The notes: generated by a model from the letters alone, not told the origin. 49,988 nt of DNA from Deltaproteobacteria bacterium (GCA_030591565.1 JAUVAU010000011.1:1-49988), one strand, 5' to 3'; counted from the stretch's first letter, positions 1-9,131 are shown. Program-made: numbers and translations.

Positions 1-1
1 C

Positions 2-430
2 ACGCACAACGACTCGGGTAAGTTCGAGGACAGATGGGTACACTTGGAAGTGAATAGCGACAGCCCCTGCATCTTCACCAAGGGGATCGAGCGCATCTAT
101 CTGCCGGTCAGACATGGCGAAGGCAAGTTCATCCCCCGCGACTCAGGGGTGCTGGAGGAGATAAAGCGGGCAAACCTCGCTCCTGTGAGATACGCGACCG
201 CCGGGGGCGGAGTTACGATGGAGTATCCCTGGAATCCCAACGGAAGCGTTGACGCCATCGCGGGCATCTGCGACGAGACGGGCAGGCTCTTTGGCCTCAT
301 GCCCCACCCCGAGGCGTACGTGCATCCCACCAACCATCCCAGATGGACCAGGGGCGAGGCGGAAGGGGCGACGCTTGGGCTGAGCCTTTACACCAACGCG
401 GTGGATTATCTGAAACAGAGCATAGGCTAG
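2..430 (+). CDS. purQ: Phosphoribosylformylglycinamidine synthase glutaminase subunit (3' end)
   Basis: The reading frame is open from base 2 and its 5' part lies outside the window. PurQ is the glutaminase subunit of FGAM synthase, supplying ammonia to PurL in the fourth step of IMP synthesis. The visible C-terminal part contains the family's NDSGKF-RWVHLEV stretch, a PVRHGEGKF block and the LFGLMPHPEAY segment carrying the His and Glu of the class I glutaminase triad; the nucleophilic Cys would be upstream. An internal TTG at 44 could be mistaken for a start, but the frame upstream of it is clearly PurQ-like. purF follows 29 nt downstream, so the two are probably co-transcribed. Confidence 0.93.
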   Translation, partial: THNDSGKFEDRWVHLEVNSDSPCIFTKGIERIYLPVRHGEGKFIPRDSGVLEEIKRANLAPVRYATAGGGVTMEYPWNPNGSVDAIAGICDETGRLFGLMPHPEAYVHPTNHPRWTRGEAEGATLGLSLYTNAVDYLKQSIG

Positions 431-459
431 GGCGACCCCCTACAAGCCAAAAGGCGTAA

Positions 460-1875
460 ATGATGTCCGATAAGATAAGCGAAGAGTTCGGGAAGATGGG
501 CGAGGAGTGCGGGGTCTTCGGCATATACAACCACCCGGAGGCTGCCAACATGACCTACCTGGGGCTTCACCAGCTCCAGCACAGAGGTCAGGAGAGTGCG
601 GGCATCGTCACCTCCGACGGTACGAAGATGAGGGTCCACATCGGCATGGGGCTGGTCTCGGATGTCTTCGACGACAAGATTATCGACGACCTGCCCGGCC
701 AGCACGCCATTGGCCACGTTCGCTACTCCACGACCGGCTCAAGCGAGATAAAGAACGCCCAGCCCTGCTTCGTGGAGACGGCGCACGGCCCCATAGGTTT
801 CGCCCATAACGGCAACCTGGTCAATGCCGTCTCGCTAAAAAAGGAGCTGGAGGGGGTGGGTTCAATCTTCCAGTCAACGATGGACACCGAGGTGATAGCT
901 CACCTCTATGCGCGCAGCCGCAAGCCCAAACTACACGAACGTATTGTGGATGCTCTTTGCAGGGTTCGCGGGGCGTACAGTCTGGTGGCCCTGGTTGAAA
1001 CGCGCCTTATTGCAGTGCGCGACCCCCTCGGTTTCAGGCCGCTCGTGCTGGGCAGGCTGAAAGATTCCTATGTGGTCACCTCCGAGACCTGTGCGCTGGA
1101 CCTGATCGAGGCCGAGTTCATCCGCGAAATCGAGCCGGGCGAGATGATTGTCATCAGCAAGAAGGGTGTCGAGTCCTTTCGACCCTTCCCGCCCCAGGAG
1201 CCGCGCCAGTGCGTCTTTGAGCATATCTACTTTTCCCGTCCCGATTCCCTTGTCTTCGGCAAATCCGTCTACAAGGTGAGAATGGCGCTGGGCCGCGCCC
1301 TTGCCGAGAGCTATCCGGTGGAGGCCGACGTGGTCATCCCCGTGCCCGATTCGGGCATCGTCGCCGCCCTTGGGTATGCGGAAGCCGCCAAGATCCCCTT
1401 TGCCATGGGGCTCATTCGCAATCACTACGTTGGCCGCACCTTCATCGAGCCGGAGCAGTCGATACGCCATTTTGGCGTGAAGCTCAAACTCAACGCCGTC
1501 CGCGGGGTGGTGAGAGGCAAGAGGGTGGTGGTGGTGGACGACTCCATAGTGCGTGGGACCACCAGCCGCAAGATCATCAAGATGATCCGCGAGGCGGGAG
1601 CAGCCGAGGTGCATATGCGTATCTCCTCGCCGCCCACGATCCACCCCTGCTTTTTCGGGATCGACACGCCCAATGAGACGCACCTGATCGCGGCGACCCA
1701 TACAGTGGAAGAGATAAGCAAGTTCCTAACGACCGATTCTTTGGGCTATATGACGTTGGAGGCGCTTAGAACCGGTGCCGGTCTTGGCCCCTATGTATAT
1801 TGCGATGCGTGTTTTTCCGGCAACTACCCGGTTAAACCCGAAGGGGTGGACTCCGTACAGCTGGGACTTTTCTAG
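460..1875 (+). CDS. purF: Amidophosphoribosyltransferase
   Basis: PurF makes phosphoribosylamine from PRPP and glutamine, the first committed step of purine synthesis. The 471-aa length is usual. An N-terminal Ntn glutaminase domain begins at Cys17 (EECGVFG), so a 16-residue propeptide must be removed to expose the nucleophile. The C-terminal phosphoribosyltransferase domain has the PRPP loop [13 protein letters not shown] at residues 357-369. Cys251, Cys397, Cys448 and Cys451 match the four ligands of the 4Fe-4S cluster in the Bacillus-type enzyme, suggesting oxygen-sensitive stability. Two ATG codons sit together at 460 and 463, with an AAAAGG stretch just upstream; either could be used. 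pyrE starts 11 nt after the stop. Confidence 0.96.
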   Translation: MMSDKISEEFGKMGEECGVFGIYNHPEAANMTYLGLHQLQHRGQESAGIVTSDGTKMRVHIGMGLVSDVFDDKIIDDLPGQHAIGHVRYSTTGSSEIKNAQPCFVETAHGPIGFAHNGNLVNAVSLKKELEGVGSIFQSTMDTEVIAHLYARSRKPKLHERIVDALCRVRGAYSLVALVETRLIAVRDPLGFRPLVLGRLKDSYVVTSETCALDLIEAEFIREIEPGEMIVISKKGVESFRPFPPQEPRQCVFEHIYFSRPDSLVFGKSVYKVRMALGRALAESYPVEADVVIPVPDSGIVAALGYAEAAKIPFAMGLIRNHYVGRTFIEPEQSIRHFGVKLKLNAVRGVVRGKRVVVVDDSIVRGTTSRKIIKMIREAGAAEVHMRISSPPTIHPCFFGIDTPNETHLIAATHTVEEISKFLTTDSLGYMTLEALRTGAGLGPYVYCDACFSGNYPVKPEGVDSVQLGLF

Positions 1876-1886
1876 GAGGCTTAATA

Positions 1887-2447
1887 GTGGAAAACCTGGA
1901 CCATATGCGCGGCGAACTCCTGGAATTAATCAAGGAGCTTTCCTACGAACAGCGCGAGGTCACCCTGGCTTCGGGCCGCAAGAGCGACTTCTACATCGAC
2001 GGCAAGCAGACTTCCTTGCATCCGCGCGGCTCCTACCTTATAGGCAGGCTCACCCTCGAACTCCTCGACGACTTCGGGCAGGTGGACGCAATCGGTGGCC
2101 CCACGCTGGGCGCTGACCCCCTGGCTACCGCCGTCAGCCTTGTCTCGGGCCTTGAGGGCAGGCCGCTGCCGGGGTTCATCGTGCGCAAGGAGCCCAAGGG
2201 CCATGGGACGCAACGGTGGATCGAGGGTAGAAACAACCTGCCCGAGGGTGCCAAGGTCGTGGTCCTGGAAGATGTGGTGACCACCGGGGGTTCGGGGCTC
2301 AGCGCTGTTGAGAAGATCGAACTGGAAGGGTTTGAAGTCGTCGGGCTGATATCCATGGTCGATCGCCAGGAGGGCGCCAGGGAGGCGATTGAGGGAGCGG
2401 GCTACAAGTTCGAGGCGCTCTTCACCAAGGAAGAGATACAAGGCTGA
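1887..2447 (+). CDS. pyrE: Orotate phosphoribosyltransferase
   Basis: PyrE condenses orotate with PRPP to give OMP in the fifth step of UMP synthesis. The 186-aa protein has the ASGRKSDFYID start of the family, the catalytic loop region FIVRKEPKGHG and the PRPP-binding motif VVVLEDVVTTGGS near residues 128-140. The start is GTG: AGGAGG (1874-1879) overlaps the purF stop codon and lies 7 nt upstream, so translation is probably coupled to purF. It is one of three pyrimidine loci in the window, separate from the pyrR operon and from pyrK. Confidence 0.95.
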   Translation: MENLDHMRGELLELIKELSYEQREVTLASGRKSDFYIDGKQTSLHPRGSYLIGRLTLELLDDFGQVDAIGGPTLGADPLATAVSLVSGLEGRPLPGFIVRKEPKGHGTQRWIEGRNNLPEGAKVVVLEDVVTTGGSGLSAVEKIELEGFEVVGLISMVDRQEGAREAIEGAGYKFEALFTKEEIQG

Positions 2448-2500
2448 GGTTTTATGGCGGCTGCGAATTTACCGCTTTGTTATAAGGAGGCGACCCCAAA

Positions 2501-2863
2501 ATGAGTGACTGTATCTTTTGCAAGATCGTGGCGGGCGATATCCCCGCCAATATCGTGTGGCAGGATGAAAACATCCTGGCCTTTCGCGACATTCAGCCCA
2601 AGGCGCCTGTCCATGTGCTGTTGGTGCCCAAAAAGCATGTGGTCACCTTCGACCAGCTCGACGGCCAGTGGGCGGACACGATGGTGTCGATGGCCACCGC
2701 CGCCCGCGAGGTCTCCAAGATAGAGGGGGTGCTTGAGACGGGCTACCGTTTGCTGATAAATAACGGGGCCGACGCGCACCAGGAAGTGGCTCATTTGCAT
2801 ATGCATCTCTTCGGAGGAAGAGAGTTGGGCCCGATGATAAAGAAAGCGCCCCAGGAAGGTTGA
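2501..2863 (+). CDS. HIT family nucleotide-binding hydrolase (HinT-like)
   Basis: A 120-aa histidine-triad protein. The HIT motif HLHMH has His at 98, 100 and 102, and the N-terminal CIFCKI pair (Cys4, Cys7) fits the zinc site of many bacterial members. HinT proteins hydrolyse purine phosphoramidates and AMP-lysine adducts; the in vivo substrate cannot be told from sequence. A strong AAGGAGG lies 11 nt before the ATG. It is 53 nt after pyrE and may be in the same transcript. Its TGA stop is embedded in the -35 hexamer of the following tRNA promoter. Confidence 0.93.
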   Translation: MSDCIFCKIVAGDIPANIVWQDENILAFRDIQPKAPVHVLLVPKKHVVTFDQLDGQWADTMVSMATAAREVSKIEGVLETGYRLLINNGADAHQEVAHLHMHLFGGRELGPMIKKAPQEG

Positions 2864-2888
2864 CACACCGATTTGCTGGTAGCATAAT
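2860..2888 (+). promoter_or_regulatory. Sigma-70 promoter for the CAT-anticodon tRNA
   Basis: The -35 box TTGACA (2860-2865) is separated by 17 nt from the -10 box CATAAT (2883-2888), a near-consensus promoter. The mature tRNA begins 17 nt after the -10 box, a usual distance. The -35 box contains the stop codon of the HIT gene, so the promoter uses the very end of that reading frame. Confidence 0.8.
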
Positions 2889-2904
2889 GCCCAATCCTTT
2901 TATG

Positions 2905-2981
2905 GGGCCCATAGCTCAGCTGGTTAGAGCTGCCGGCTCATAACCGGTCGGTCCCTGGTTCAAATCCAGGTGGGCCCACCA
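2905..2981 (+). tRNA. tRNA with CAT anticodon (tRNA-Met or tRNA-Ile2)
   Basis: A full cloverleaf folds: acceptor stem GGGCCCA (2905-2911) with TGGGCCC (2971-2977), D arm around GCTC/GAGC, anticodon stem 2932-2936 with 2944-2948, anticodon CAT at 2939-2941, T arm CCTGG/CCAGG with TTCAAAT loop, discriminator A and encoded CCA (2979-2981). CAT may be elongator Met or an Ile2 tRNA whose C34 is modified to lysidine. The body does not look like an initiator tRNA, because its first pair is G-C. Sequence alone does not let me separate Met from Ile2. A short T run follows. Confidence 0.95.
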
Positions 2982-3044
2982 ATTTTTTACGGTCTTTTGG
3001 AAAATGGTAGATATGAAGGTTCTGTCAATCGCGGTGGAGGTACT

Positions 3045-4166
3045 TTGACCCAAGTTTGCCTCGCAGACGCCGTAAGGGCCATTGAGAGGTTGGCTCCGCC
3101 GGGTTTGGCGGAGGCTTGGGACCGCTCCGGTCTCCAGGTCGGAGACCACTCCAGGCCCGTCAAAAAGGTGCTCCTTGCGCTTGATGCGGGCAAGGAAGCG
3201 GTCGACGAAGCGGCCCGGTCGGGCGCAGACCTCATCATCACCCACCACCCATTTTTCTTCAAACCCCTCAAAAATATCGACCTCGCAACATCCACCGGAA
3301 AAACCCTAAGCAAGCTCATCAAAAACGATATAGCGCTCTACTGCGCCCACACCAACCTCGACAGGGCCGTGGGTGGAGTAAACGACCTGCTCGCCGCCAG
3401 GCTGGGGCTTGTGGATATCAACGGCCTTGGGGACGGCGAGGAGCTATGCAAGGTCGTCGTCACCGTACCTGTCGGTGATGCGGACAAGGTGCGCGATGCG
3501 ATGGCGTGCGAGGGCGCGGGCAGGATTGGCGTTTACTCCGGCTGCGCTTACCAGTGCGTGGGGGAGGGGTTTTTCACCCCCGGCCAGGGAGCGAACCCGG
3601 CAATTGGCGAGATTGGCCGTGGCGAGCGGGTTGAAGAGGCGCGCATCGAGATGAGCGTTGGGCAAAGCATTGTCGGCAGGGTCACCGCCGCCGCAGCAGC
3701 AGCCCATCCCTATGAAGAGCCTGTCATAGACGTCTACCCCACCAAGGGCAGCGGCGATTGCCAGCTGGGACGCATGGGGAAGCTTGAAAAGACGAGCAGC
3801 CTCGCGGAGTTTTCAAGGTTTGCCGCAAAGGTGCTGGACGCCCCCGGTGTTCGCTTTGTGGGTGATCCGCTAAGAGAGATCAACACGGTCGCGGTGGTTG
3901 GCGGTAGCGGCGCAAGCTATTGGCCCCTGGCCCAAAAGTGTGGCGCTGATCTGCTCTTGACCGGTGATGTCGCTTATCATGGCGCAATAGACGCGCTGGC
4001 CCAGGGGTTCGCGCTGGTGGATGTGGGTCATGGCCCCTCCGAGAGGGTAAGCCTGGACAGTTTGGCCGGGGCGTTGGAAGAGTTTGCAAGTGAGAGTGGA
4101 GCGAGTCTGGAGGTGGTCAAATTCGCCACCGCCGACCCCTTTCATTTCGATATAACGGATAATTAA
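3045..4166 (+). CDS. Nif3-like dinuclear metal centre protein (YqfO/DUF34 family)
   Basis: A protein of about 373 aa, matching the long YqfO form with a central inserted domain. Metal-binding landmarks are ITHHPFFF and CAHTNLD near the N-terminus and DVGHGPSE near the C-terminus. Members are often annotated GTP cyclohydrolase I type 2, but the role is not settled. The frame is open upstream to 2970, inside the tRNA; I choose TTG at 3045 because GGAGG (3036-3040) precedes it and the product then starts as the family usually does (short lead, then LADAVRAIERLAPP). The spacing of 4 nt is tight. It is followed 67 nt later by a zinc-ribbon gene and then rnpB. Confidence 0.88.
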   Translation: MTQVCLADAVRAIERLAPPGLAEAWDRSGLQVGDHSRPVKKVLLALDAGKEAVDEAARSGADLIITHHPFFFKPLKNIDLATSTGKTLSKLIKNDIALYCAHTNLDRAVGGVNDLLAARLGLVDINGLGDGEELCKVVVTVPVGDADKVRDAMACEGAGRIGVYSGCAYQCVGEGFFTPGQGANPAIGEIGRGERVEEARIEMSVGQSIVGRVTAAAAAAHPYEEPVIDVYPTKGSGDCQLGRMGKLEKTSSLAEFSRFAAKVLDAPGVRFVGDPLREINTVAVVGGSGASYWPLAQKCGADLLLTGDVAYHGAIDALAQGFALVDVGHGPSERVSLDSLAGALEEFASESGASLEVVKFATADPFHFDITDN

Positions 4167-4233
4167 CTGGCGCGGCCGGTTTGCCGCCGGGCCTTAAAAA
4201 ATTTAGGAGCACTTCTGGACTGGAGGTTGTACT

Positions 4234-4950
4234 TTGAGCGGTAAAGTTTTGGATCGTTTGTACCAGATGCAGCAGGTCGCCGATAAGATCGATCTCATCG
4301 ACAAGGAAAAATCAGAGGCTGCACAGACCAAGGAACGTGTCGAGTCGAATTTGGCTGATGCTCACAGTGTATTGGAAGCAAAACAGCTGGAGTTTCACGC
4401 GGTTGACATGGAGCGGCGCAAGCAGGAGCTTCAGCTGAAAGAGGAAAAGGAGCGCCAGCAGCGGATCAAGGGGCGCACCGGTGATGTTAAAAACAGCCGC
4501 GAGTATCAGGCGGTCAGGTCCGAGAGTAATTCGGTCAAGCAGGCCATTACGGGTGTGGAAGAGCAGCTGCTGGCCGCCATGGAATCGGCGGAAACGCTGG
4601 GGGCAGAGGTGGAGGAGGCCAAGAAACTCATCGAGCGTATTGAGGCCGACGCAGCTGACGCCAACGAGAAGTATGATGAAATCTGCGCCAGCAACGAGGC
4701 GGAAACGATCAGGCTAAACGATGAGGAGCGCTCCCTGATGGAAGAGCTGCCGCCTGACGCCACCGCGCGTTACAAGATGATAAGGAGCCGTCGTGGAGGC
4801 GTAGCCGTGGTGGAGGCCAAGGATGAAGCGTGCACTGCTTGCTTCATGCGTGTCCCCCCCCAAGTCTACAACCAGCTGCTGCGCGAAGACAACGTGGTCC
4901 AGTGCCCCAACTGTCACAGGATATTGGTGCCGCCACGGGCTAGCGAGTAG
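4234..4950 (+). CDS. Coiled-coil zinc-ribbon protein (COG1579/DUF164 type)
   Basis: This 238-aa protein has a long Glu/Lys/Gln-rich N-terminal region, predicted coiled coil over roughly residues 10-160, and a C-terminal zinc ribbon with CTAC (Cys200, Cys203) and CPNC (Cys224, Cys227). Such proteins are described as possible nucleic-acid binders, without a firmly known function. The start is TTG with TGGAGG 7 nt upstream. Placement between the Nif3 gene and RNase P RNA hints at a link to RNA metabolism, but this is inference. Confidence 0.88.
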   Translation: MSGKVLDRLYQMQQVADKIDLIDKEKSEAAQTKERVESNLADAHSVLEAKQLEFHAVDMERRKQELQLKEEKERQQRIKGRTGDVKNSREYQAVRSESNSVKQAITGVEEQLLAAMESAETLGAEVEEAKKLIERIEADAADANEKYDEICASNEAETIRLNDEERSLMEELPPDATARYKMIRSRRGGVAVVEAKDEACTACFMRVPPQVYNQLLREDNVVQCPNCHRILVPPRASE

Positions 4951-4986
4951 ATTAATTTTTATTGTTGTTTTTTGTGGGTATTAAGA

Positions 4987-5007
4987 CGAGAATGTGTCTC
5001 GGTTTTG
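4987..5007 (+). terminator. Possible weak terminator before rnpB
   Basis: CGAGA (4987-4991) pairs with TCTCG (4997-5001) around a 5-nt loop, followed by GTTTTG. The stem and T run are short, so termination would be inefficient; rnpB could also be processed from a longer transcript. Confidence 0.3.
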
Positions 5008-5012
5008 AAATA

Positions 5013-5409
<397 letters not shown>

Positions 5410-5422
5410 CTTTATGGCGAAA

Positions 5423-5452
5423 TTGACACGAGTAAATTGAAGACCGTATAAT
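5423..5452 (+). promoter_or_regulatory. Consensus sigma-70 promoter for the thioredoxin pair
   Basis: TTGACA (5423-5428), an 18-nt spacer and TATAAT (5447-5452) are both perfect consensus hexamers. The first TlpA-like gene starts 50 nt downstream. Just after the expected start site, an inverted repeat AAGTG(N8)CACTT at about 5462-5479 could be an operator or a leader hairpin. Confidence 0.85.
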
Positions 5453-5501
5453 CGACGACTTAAGTGCAAATTATCACTTGTGAAATTATTGGAGGAGCGG
5501 C

Positions 5502-6029
5502 ATGCGGTTCAAGGCTTTGGGGATTTTCGTTTTGTTTGTGTCTATTTTCTCGGCCGGAGCTGTCATGGCCGATACCGCTTGGGTAGGAAAAACAGCTCCC
5601 GAATTTGCGGTGCCCAATACAGATGGTGAAATAGTCGAATTGAAGGAGCTGGTCGGCGCGGGCGTTATCTGGCTCAACTTCTGGGGTCTTCGCTGCGGTC
5701 CCTGCGTCAGGGAGTTGCCGGCTTTGGAGGCTCTTTATCAAAAGTACAAGGATGATGGCCTGGTGATTATCGGCGTCAACGTCGATGGCGTAGACGGTAA
5801 CTTCATAAAGAAATCTTTTAACGATCGCGATGACTTGCAAAATGCCAAAGTCACCTTCCCGCTTGTAACCGACACCGAATTCGCCCTTATCGACTCCTAT
5901 GAGTTGATGGGTGCGCCTTTAAATGTGATGATAGATCGTGCCGGCGTGGTACAATACCATCATGAGGGTTACGAGGCTGGCGATGAGGTCGAGTACGAAG
6001 AGATCATCAAAAAGCTTCTCGCTAATTAA
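5502..6029 (+). CDS. Exported TlpA/ResA-type thioredoxin (CGPC)
   Basis: A 175-aa protein with a Sec signal peptide (basic start, hydrophobic core, AVMA-D cleavage near residue 23) and one thioredoxin fold. The active site is Cys65-Gly-Pro-Cys68 within an FWGLRCGPC context. TlpA/ResA proteins reduce disulfides in the periplasm, commonly for cytochrome c or oxidase assembly; the cbb3 genes in this window are possible clients, though far away. GGAGGAG precedes the ATG by 5 nt. A second thioredoxin follows after 53 nt, so the pair is probably an operon from the consensus promoter at 5423. Confidence 0.9.
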   Translation: MRFKALGIFVLFVSIFSAGAVMADTAWVGKTAPEFAVPNTDGEIVELKELVGAGVIWLNFWGLRCGPCVRELPALEALYQKYKDDGLVIIGVNVDGVDGNFIKKSFNDRDDLQNAKVTFPLVTDTEFALIDSYELMGAPLNVMIDRAGVVQYHHEGYEAGDEVEYEEIIKKLLAN

Positions 6030-6082
6030 TTGTTTTCAGCTCTGCTATGGGGTAGCCATTGGGCTAGAGGAGAGCAGGTAAG

Positions 6083-6649
6083 ATGAAAAGAACTTTGGGG
6101 ATTTTCCTGGCTATGGTTGTTGTCGGAGTATTTTCGGCTTCGGCATATGCCGGTGCAGGGACAGCTCTGATAATCGATCCATCGGGTGGAGGCGATAGCG
6201 CCCCCGAGTTTACCCTTGAAGAATTCGGCACAGGCAAGATGGTCTCTCTGAAGGACTACATTGGTAAAAAAGTAGTCATGCTGGAGTTCTGGGCTACTTG
6301 GTGCAATATCTGCAAGGATGAGATGCCCAACCTCGTTAAAGAGTATGATGAGTGGCATGACAAGGGCTACGAGCTGCTGGCTATTACGCTCAGCCAGGGC
6401 GACAGGAACGACCTGAAGAAGATCCGCGCGTTGAAGAAGAAGTATAAACTCAAATACCCGATCCTCATCGACAAGGGATACGAAGTGGCAACGGGGAAAT
6501 ACAAGTTGAGCGGACCCATTCCCTTGAAGCTTATTATTGATTGCGAAGGGAAGCTGCGCTACGAGCACGTGGGCGGTTTTGCCGACGGTGTGAGCGAGGT
6601 TCCCTTTGTACTTGAACAGCTTTTGAGCGAGCCGTCCTGTTCCAACTGA
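6083..6649 (+). CDS. Exported TlpA-type thioredoxin (CNIC)
   Basis: A 188-aa paralogue of the preceding gene with signal peptide (cleavage near residue 23, SAYA-G) and thioredoxin domain. The active site is Cys74-Asn-Ile-Cys77 in FWATWCNIC, an unusual dipeptide between the cysteines that would be expected to change redox potential relative to CGPC. The later cis-Pro region GPIPLKLIID fits the fold. The C-terminal tail ends in an extra Cys (PSCSN). The tandem arrangement suggests two non-redundant reductases acting in the periplasm. Confidence 0.88.
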   Translation: MKRTLGIFLAMVVVGVFSASAYAGAGTALIIDPSGGGDSAPEFTLEEFGTGKMVSLKDYIGKKVVMLEFWATWCNICKDEMPNLVKEYDEWHDKGYELLAITLSQGDRNDLKKIRALKKKYKLKYPILIDKGYEVATGKYKLSGPIPLKLIIDCEGKLRYEHVGGFADGVSEVPFVLEQLLSEPSCSN

Positions 6650-6680
6650 TCCGGTTCGATAATTGTCTTTGAAGAATTTG

Positions 6681-6720
6681 CGGCCTGCCCGGATTTGATA
6701 CCGGGTGGGCCGTTGTATTT
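6681..6720 (+). terminator. Terminator hairpin after the thioredoxin pair
   Basis: A 12-bp stem with two G-T wobbles (6681-6692 with 6701-6712) around loop ATTTGATA, followed by TTGTATTT. The stem is strong and the T tract imperfect; it lies 31 nt after the second thioredoxin gene and before trmFO. Confidence 0.6.
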
Positions 6721-6745
6721 ATGCGCAGGATGAAAGAAGTTTCAG

Positions 6746-8101
6746 ATGATCGACCAGGACAAGCCCATATTGGTGGTGGGCGGCGGCCTCGCAGGGGTGG
6801 AGGCCGCGATGCAGTTGGCAAACCGCAGCTTGCAGGTGCGGCTCGTGGAGATGAAGCCAATCTCTTACAGCGAGGCGCATTCCAACCCCGACCTGGGGGA
6901 GCTTGTCTGCTCAAATTCCCTGAAGGCCGAGGGGCTGGGTCAGGCCTCGGGACTTTTAAAGGAAGAGATGTCGCGGCTTGGTTCCATCGTGCTCGAAGCT
7001 GCCAAGGCCACCCGCGTGGCGGCAGGTCAGGCGCTGGCGGTGGACAGGGGCCAATTCGCGGCGTTCATCACCGATAAAATTGAGCGGTGTTCCAACATTG
7101 AGCTGGTTCGTGAAGAGGTGACAGAGCTGACCCGCGATAGCCACATGATAATCGCCACCGGGCCGCTGACTTCGGCACCGCTGGCCCAGGCGATCGCAGA
7201 GGTCGCGGGTTTGGGCGAGCTCTACTTCTACGACGCGATGGCGCCGATAATAGAGGGCGACTCGATAAATCGCGACATCGTCTTCGCCGCTTCCCGTTAC
7301 GACAAGGGGGGAGCCGATTATCTGAACTGTCCCATGAACCGCGAGGAGTTTGACCTGTTTTTCGCCACGCTGCTCGAAGGTCGCAAGGTGGCCACCCGCG
7401 ATTTTGAGGATGAAAAGGTGTTCCAGGCGTGCCAGCCCATTGAGGTCCTCGCGGCCAAGGGCGACAAGACGCTCAGGTTTGGCCCCATGAAGCCGGTGGG
7501 GCTGACCGACCCGCGCACCGGTGACCGCCCCCACGCGATCATCCAGCTGAGGCGTGAGGACGCAGAAGGGGAGCGGTGGAACATGGTGGGTTTCCAGACG
7601 AAGCTCGCCCACCCGGAGCAGGAACGCATCTTCCGTCTTATTCCAGGGTTGGAGAACGCAAGGTTTTACCGCCTGGGCAGCCTCCATCGCAACACCTTCG
7701 TGGATGGGCCCAAGGTGCTGGACCCGATGTTGCGCATGAGAAAGGCTCCCTGGGTGCAGCTGGCCGGACAGATAACCGGGGTCGAGGGATATCTTGAGAG
7801 CGCCGCCATGGGCATCTGGGCCGGGCTTAACCTCGCGCTGAGGCTCGCGGGCAAGACCCCCCATCCACCCCCGGCGGTGACCTCGTTTGGTTCGCTGATT
7901 GAGCATGTGGTCCGTTCACCGGGCAAGGTTTATGAGCCGATGAATATGAACTTCGGATTACTGCCGCCGCTGGGCCAGCGGATGCGCGACAAGAAGCAGG
8001 CCAAGCTGATGAGGGCGCAAAGGGCGATTGAAGCACTGGAAGAATGGGCCGAAAACGGGTATATCATACCGCCTGAACGTCTGGCTGACACTCAGGCTTA
8101 A
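6746..8101 (+). CDS. trmFO: Folate-dependent tRNA (uracil-54-C5)-methyltransferase
   Basis: TrmFO makes ribothymidine at tRNA position 54 using methylenetetrahydrofolate and FADH2, the route used instead of SAM-dependent TrmA. The 451-aa protein opens with the FAD-binding VVGGGLAGVEAA motif, followed by LGELVCSNSLKAE with a conserved Cys, and later QITGVEGYLESAAMG, which is highly characteristic. The start ATG at 6746 has only a weak purine-rich stretch upstream. A PfkB-family kinase follows after 36 nt. Confidence 0.95.
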   Translation: MIDQDKPILVVGGGLAGVEAAMQLANRSLQVRLVEMKPISYSEAHSNPDLGELVCSNSLKAEGLGQASGLLKEEMSRLGSIVLEAAKATRVAAGQALAVDRGQFAAFITDKIERCSNIELVREEVTELTRDSHMIIATGPLTSAPLAQAIAEVAGLGELYFYDAMAPIIEGDSINRDIVFAASRYDKGGADYLNCPMNREEFDLFFATLLEGRKVATRDFEDEKVFQACQPIEVLAAKGDKTLRFGPMKPVGLTDPRTGDRPHAIIQLRREDAEGERWNMVGFQTKLAHPEQERIFRLIPGLENARFYRLGSLHRNTFVDGPKVLDPMLRMRKAPWVQLAGQITGVEGYLESAAMGIWAGLNLALRLAGKTPHPPPAVTSFGSLIEHVVRSPGKVYEPMNMNFGLLPPLGQRMRDKKQAKLMRAQRAIEALEEWAENGYIIPPERLADTQA

Positions 8102-8137
8102 TATTCGCAACAGGAAACTCCGGAGATAAATATAGAG

Positions 8138-9073
8138 ATGAAAGCACTTCTTTGCGGCTCGCTGGCTTATGACAGCATCATGGTCTTCGAGGATCGCTTC
8201 GCCAACCATATCCTGCCCGATCAGGTCCACATCCTCAATGTATCCTTCCACGTGCCCCAGCTGCGAAAAGAGTTTGGGGGTTGCGCGGGCAACATCGCCT
8301 ACAACCTCAAGCTTCTCGGCACCGATTGCGCGATCATGGCGACGGTGGGCGAAGACTTTGAACCCTATGCGCGCTGGATGGACAAATGCGGCATCGACCG
8401 CGAGTACATAAAGGTCGTTGGTGACACCTACACGGCGCAGGCGTACATAACCACCGATATGGATGACAACCAGATCACCGCCTTCCACCCCGGCGCGATG
8501 AACCATTCCCACCTCAACAGCGTAGCCGAGTGCACCGAGCCCATTAAACTGGGCATCGTCTCCCCCGACGGCAAGGATGGCATGATCCAGCACGCCAGCC
8601 AGTTTGTCGAGGCGGGTGTGCCATTTATCTTCGATCCGGGCCAGGGCATGCCGCTCTTTAGCGGCGAGGAGCTTGACCGGTTCGTGGATCAGGCTACCTG
8701 GCTCACCCTGAACGATTACGAAGCCAAACTGCTGACCCAGCGCACGGGCAAGTCGCTTGAAGAGCTGGCGCGAAAAGTTGACGCGTTGATCGTCACTCTG
8801 GGGGGCAAGGGGTCTGTGATCCACGCCGACGGCGAGGTGGTCGAGGTGCCAACAGCCAAGGTCAGTGAAGTCAATGACCCAACCGGCTGCGGCGACGCCT
8901 ACAGGGCGGGACTCATCCACGGGATAATCAACTCCATGGACTGGAAGACCACCGGCAGGGTGGCCGCATTGATGGGTGCGTTGAAGGTGGAATGCCACGG
9001 CACGCAGAACCACACCCTCGCAGCTGGCGAGCTTGAAGAGAAATTTCACGCATCCTTTGGTTACGGGCTATAA
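8138..9073 (+). CDS. PfkB-family nucleoside/sugar kinase, probable adenosine kinase
   Basis: A 311-aa ribokinase-fold enzyme. The N-terminal GGCAGNIAYNL stretch and the C-terminal NDPTGCGDAYRAG, which holds the catalytic Asp and anion hole, mark the PfkB family. ITAFHPGAM is typical of a bacterial subgroup often annotated adenosine kinase or carbohydrate kinase. It sits 58 nt upstream of ahcY, whose products are homocysteine and adenosine, which supports adenosine as substrate. Specificity is inferred from context, not proven by motif. Confidence 0.8.
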   Translation: MKALLCGSLAYDSIMVFEDRFANHILPDQVHILNVSFHVPQLRKEFGGCAGNIAYNLKLLGTDCAIMATVGEDFEPYARWMDKCGIDREYIKVVGDTYTAQAYITTDMDDNQITAFHPGAMNHSHLNSVAECTEPIKLGIVSPDGKDGMIQHASQFVEAGVPFIFDPGQGMPLFSGEELDRFVDQATWLTLNDYEAKLLTQRTGKSLEELARKVDALIVTLGGKGSVIHADGEVVEVPTAKVSEVNDPTGCGDAYRAGLIHGIINSMDWKTTGRVAALMGALKVECHGTQNHTLAAGELEEKFHASFGYGL

Positions 9074-9131
9074 TACCAGGTTGATGAATTAACCATACAA
9101 TACGAATTTAAAGAGCGGGAGTCGGATAAAG

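Noticed and set aside
2970-3044. Upstream start for the Nif3 gene at 2970
   Set aside because: That start lies inside the tRNA 3' end; the TTG at 3045 has a ribosome-binding site and fits the family N-terminus.
7958-9049. Minus-strand frame across trmFO and the kinase gene
   Set aside because: It overlaps two well-supported plus-strand genes and has no sign of a coding product.
9074-9131. SAH riboswitch upstream of ahcY
   Set aside because: The gap is 58 nt and I find no aptamer-like stems or conserved core.
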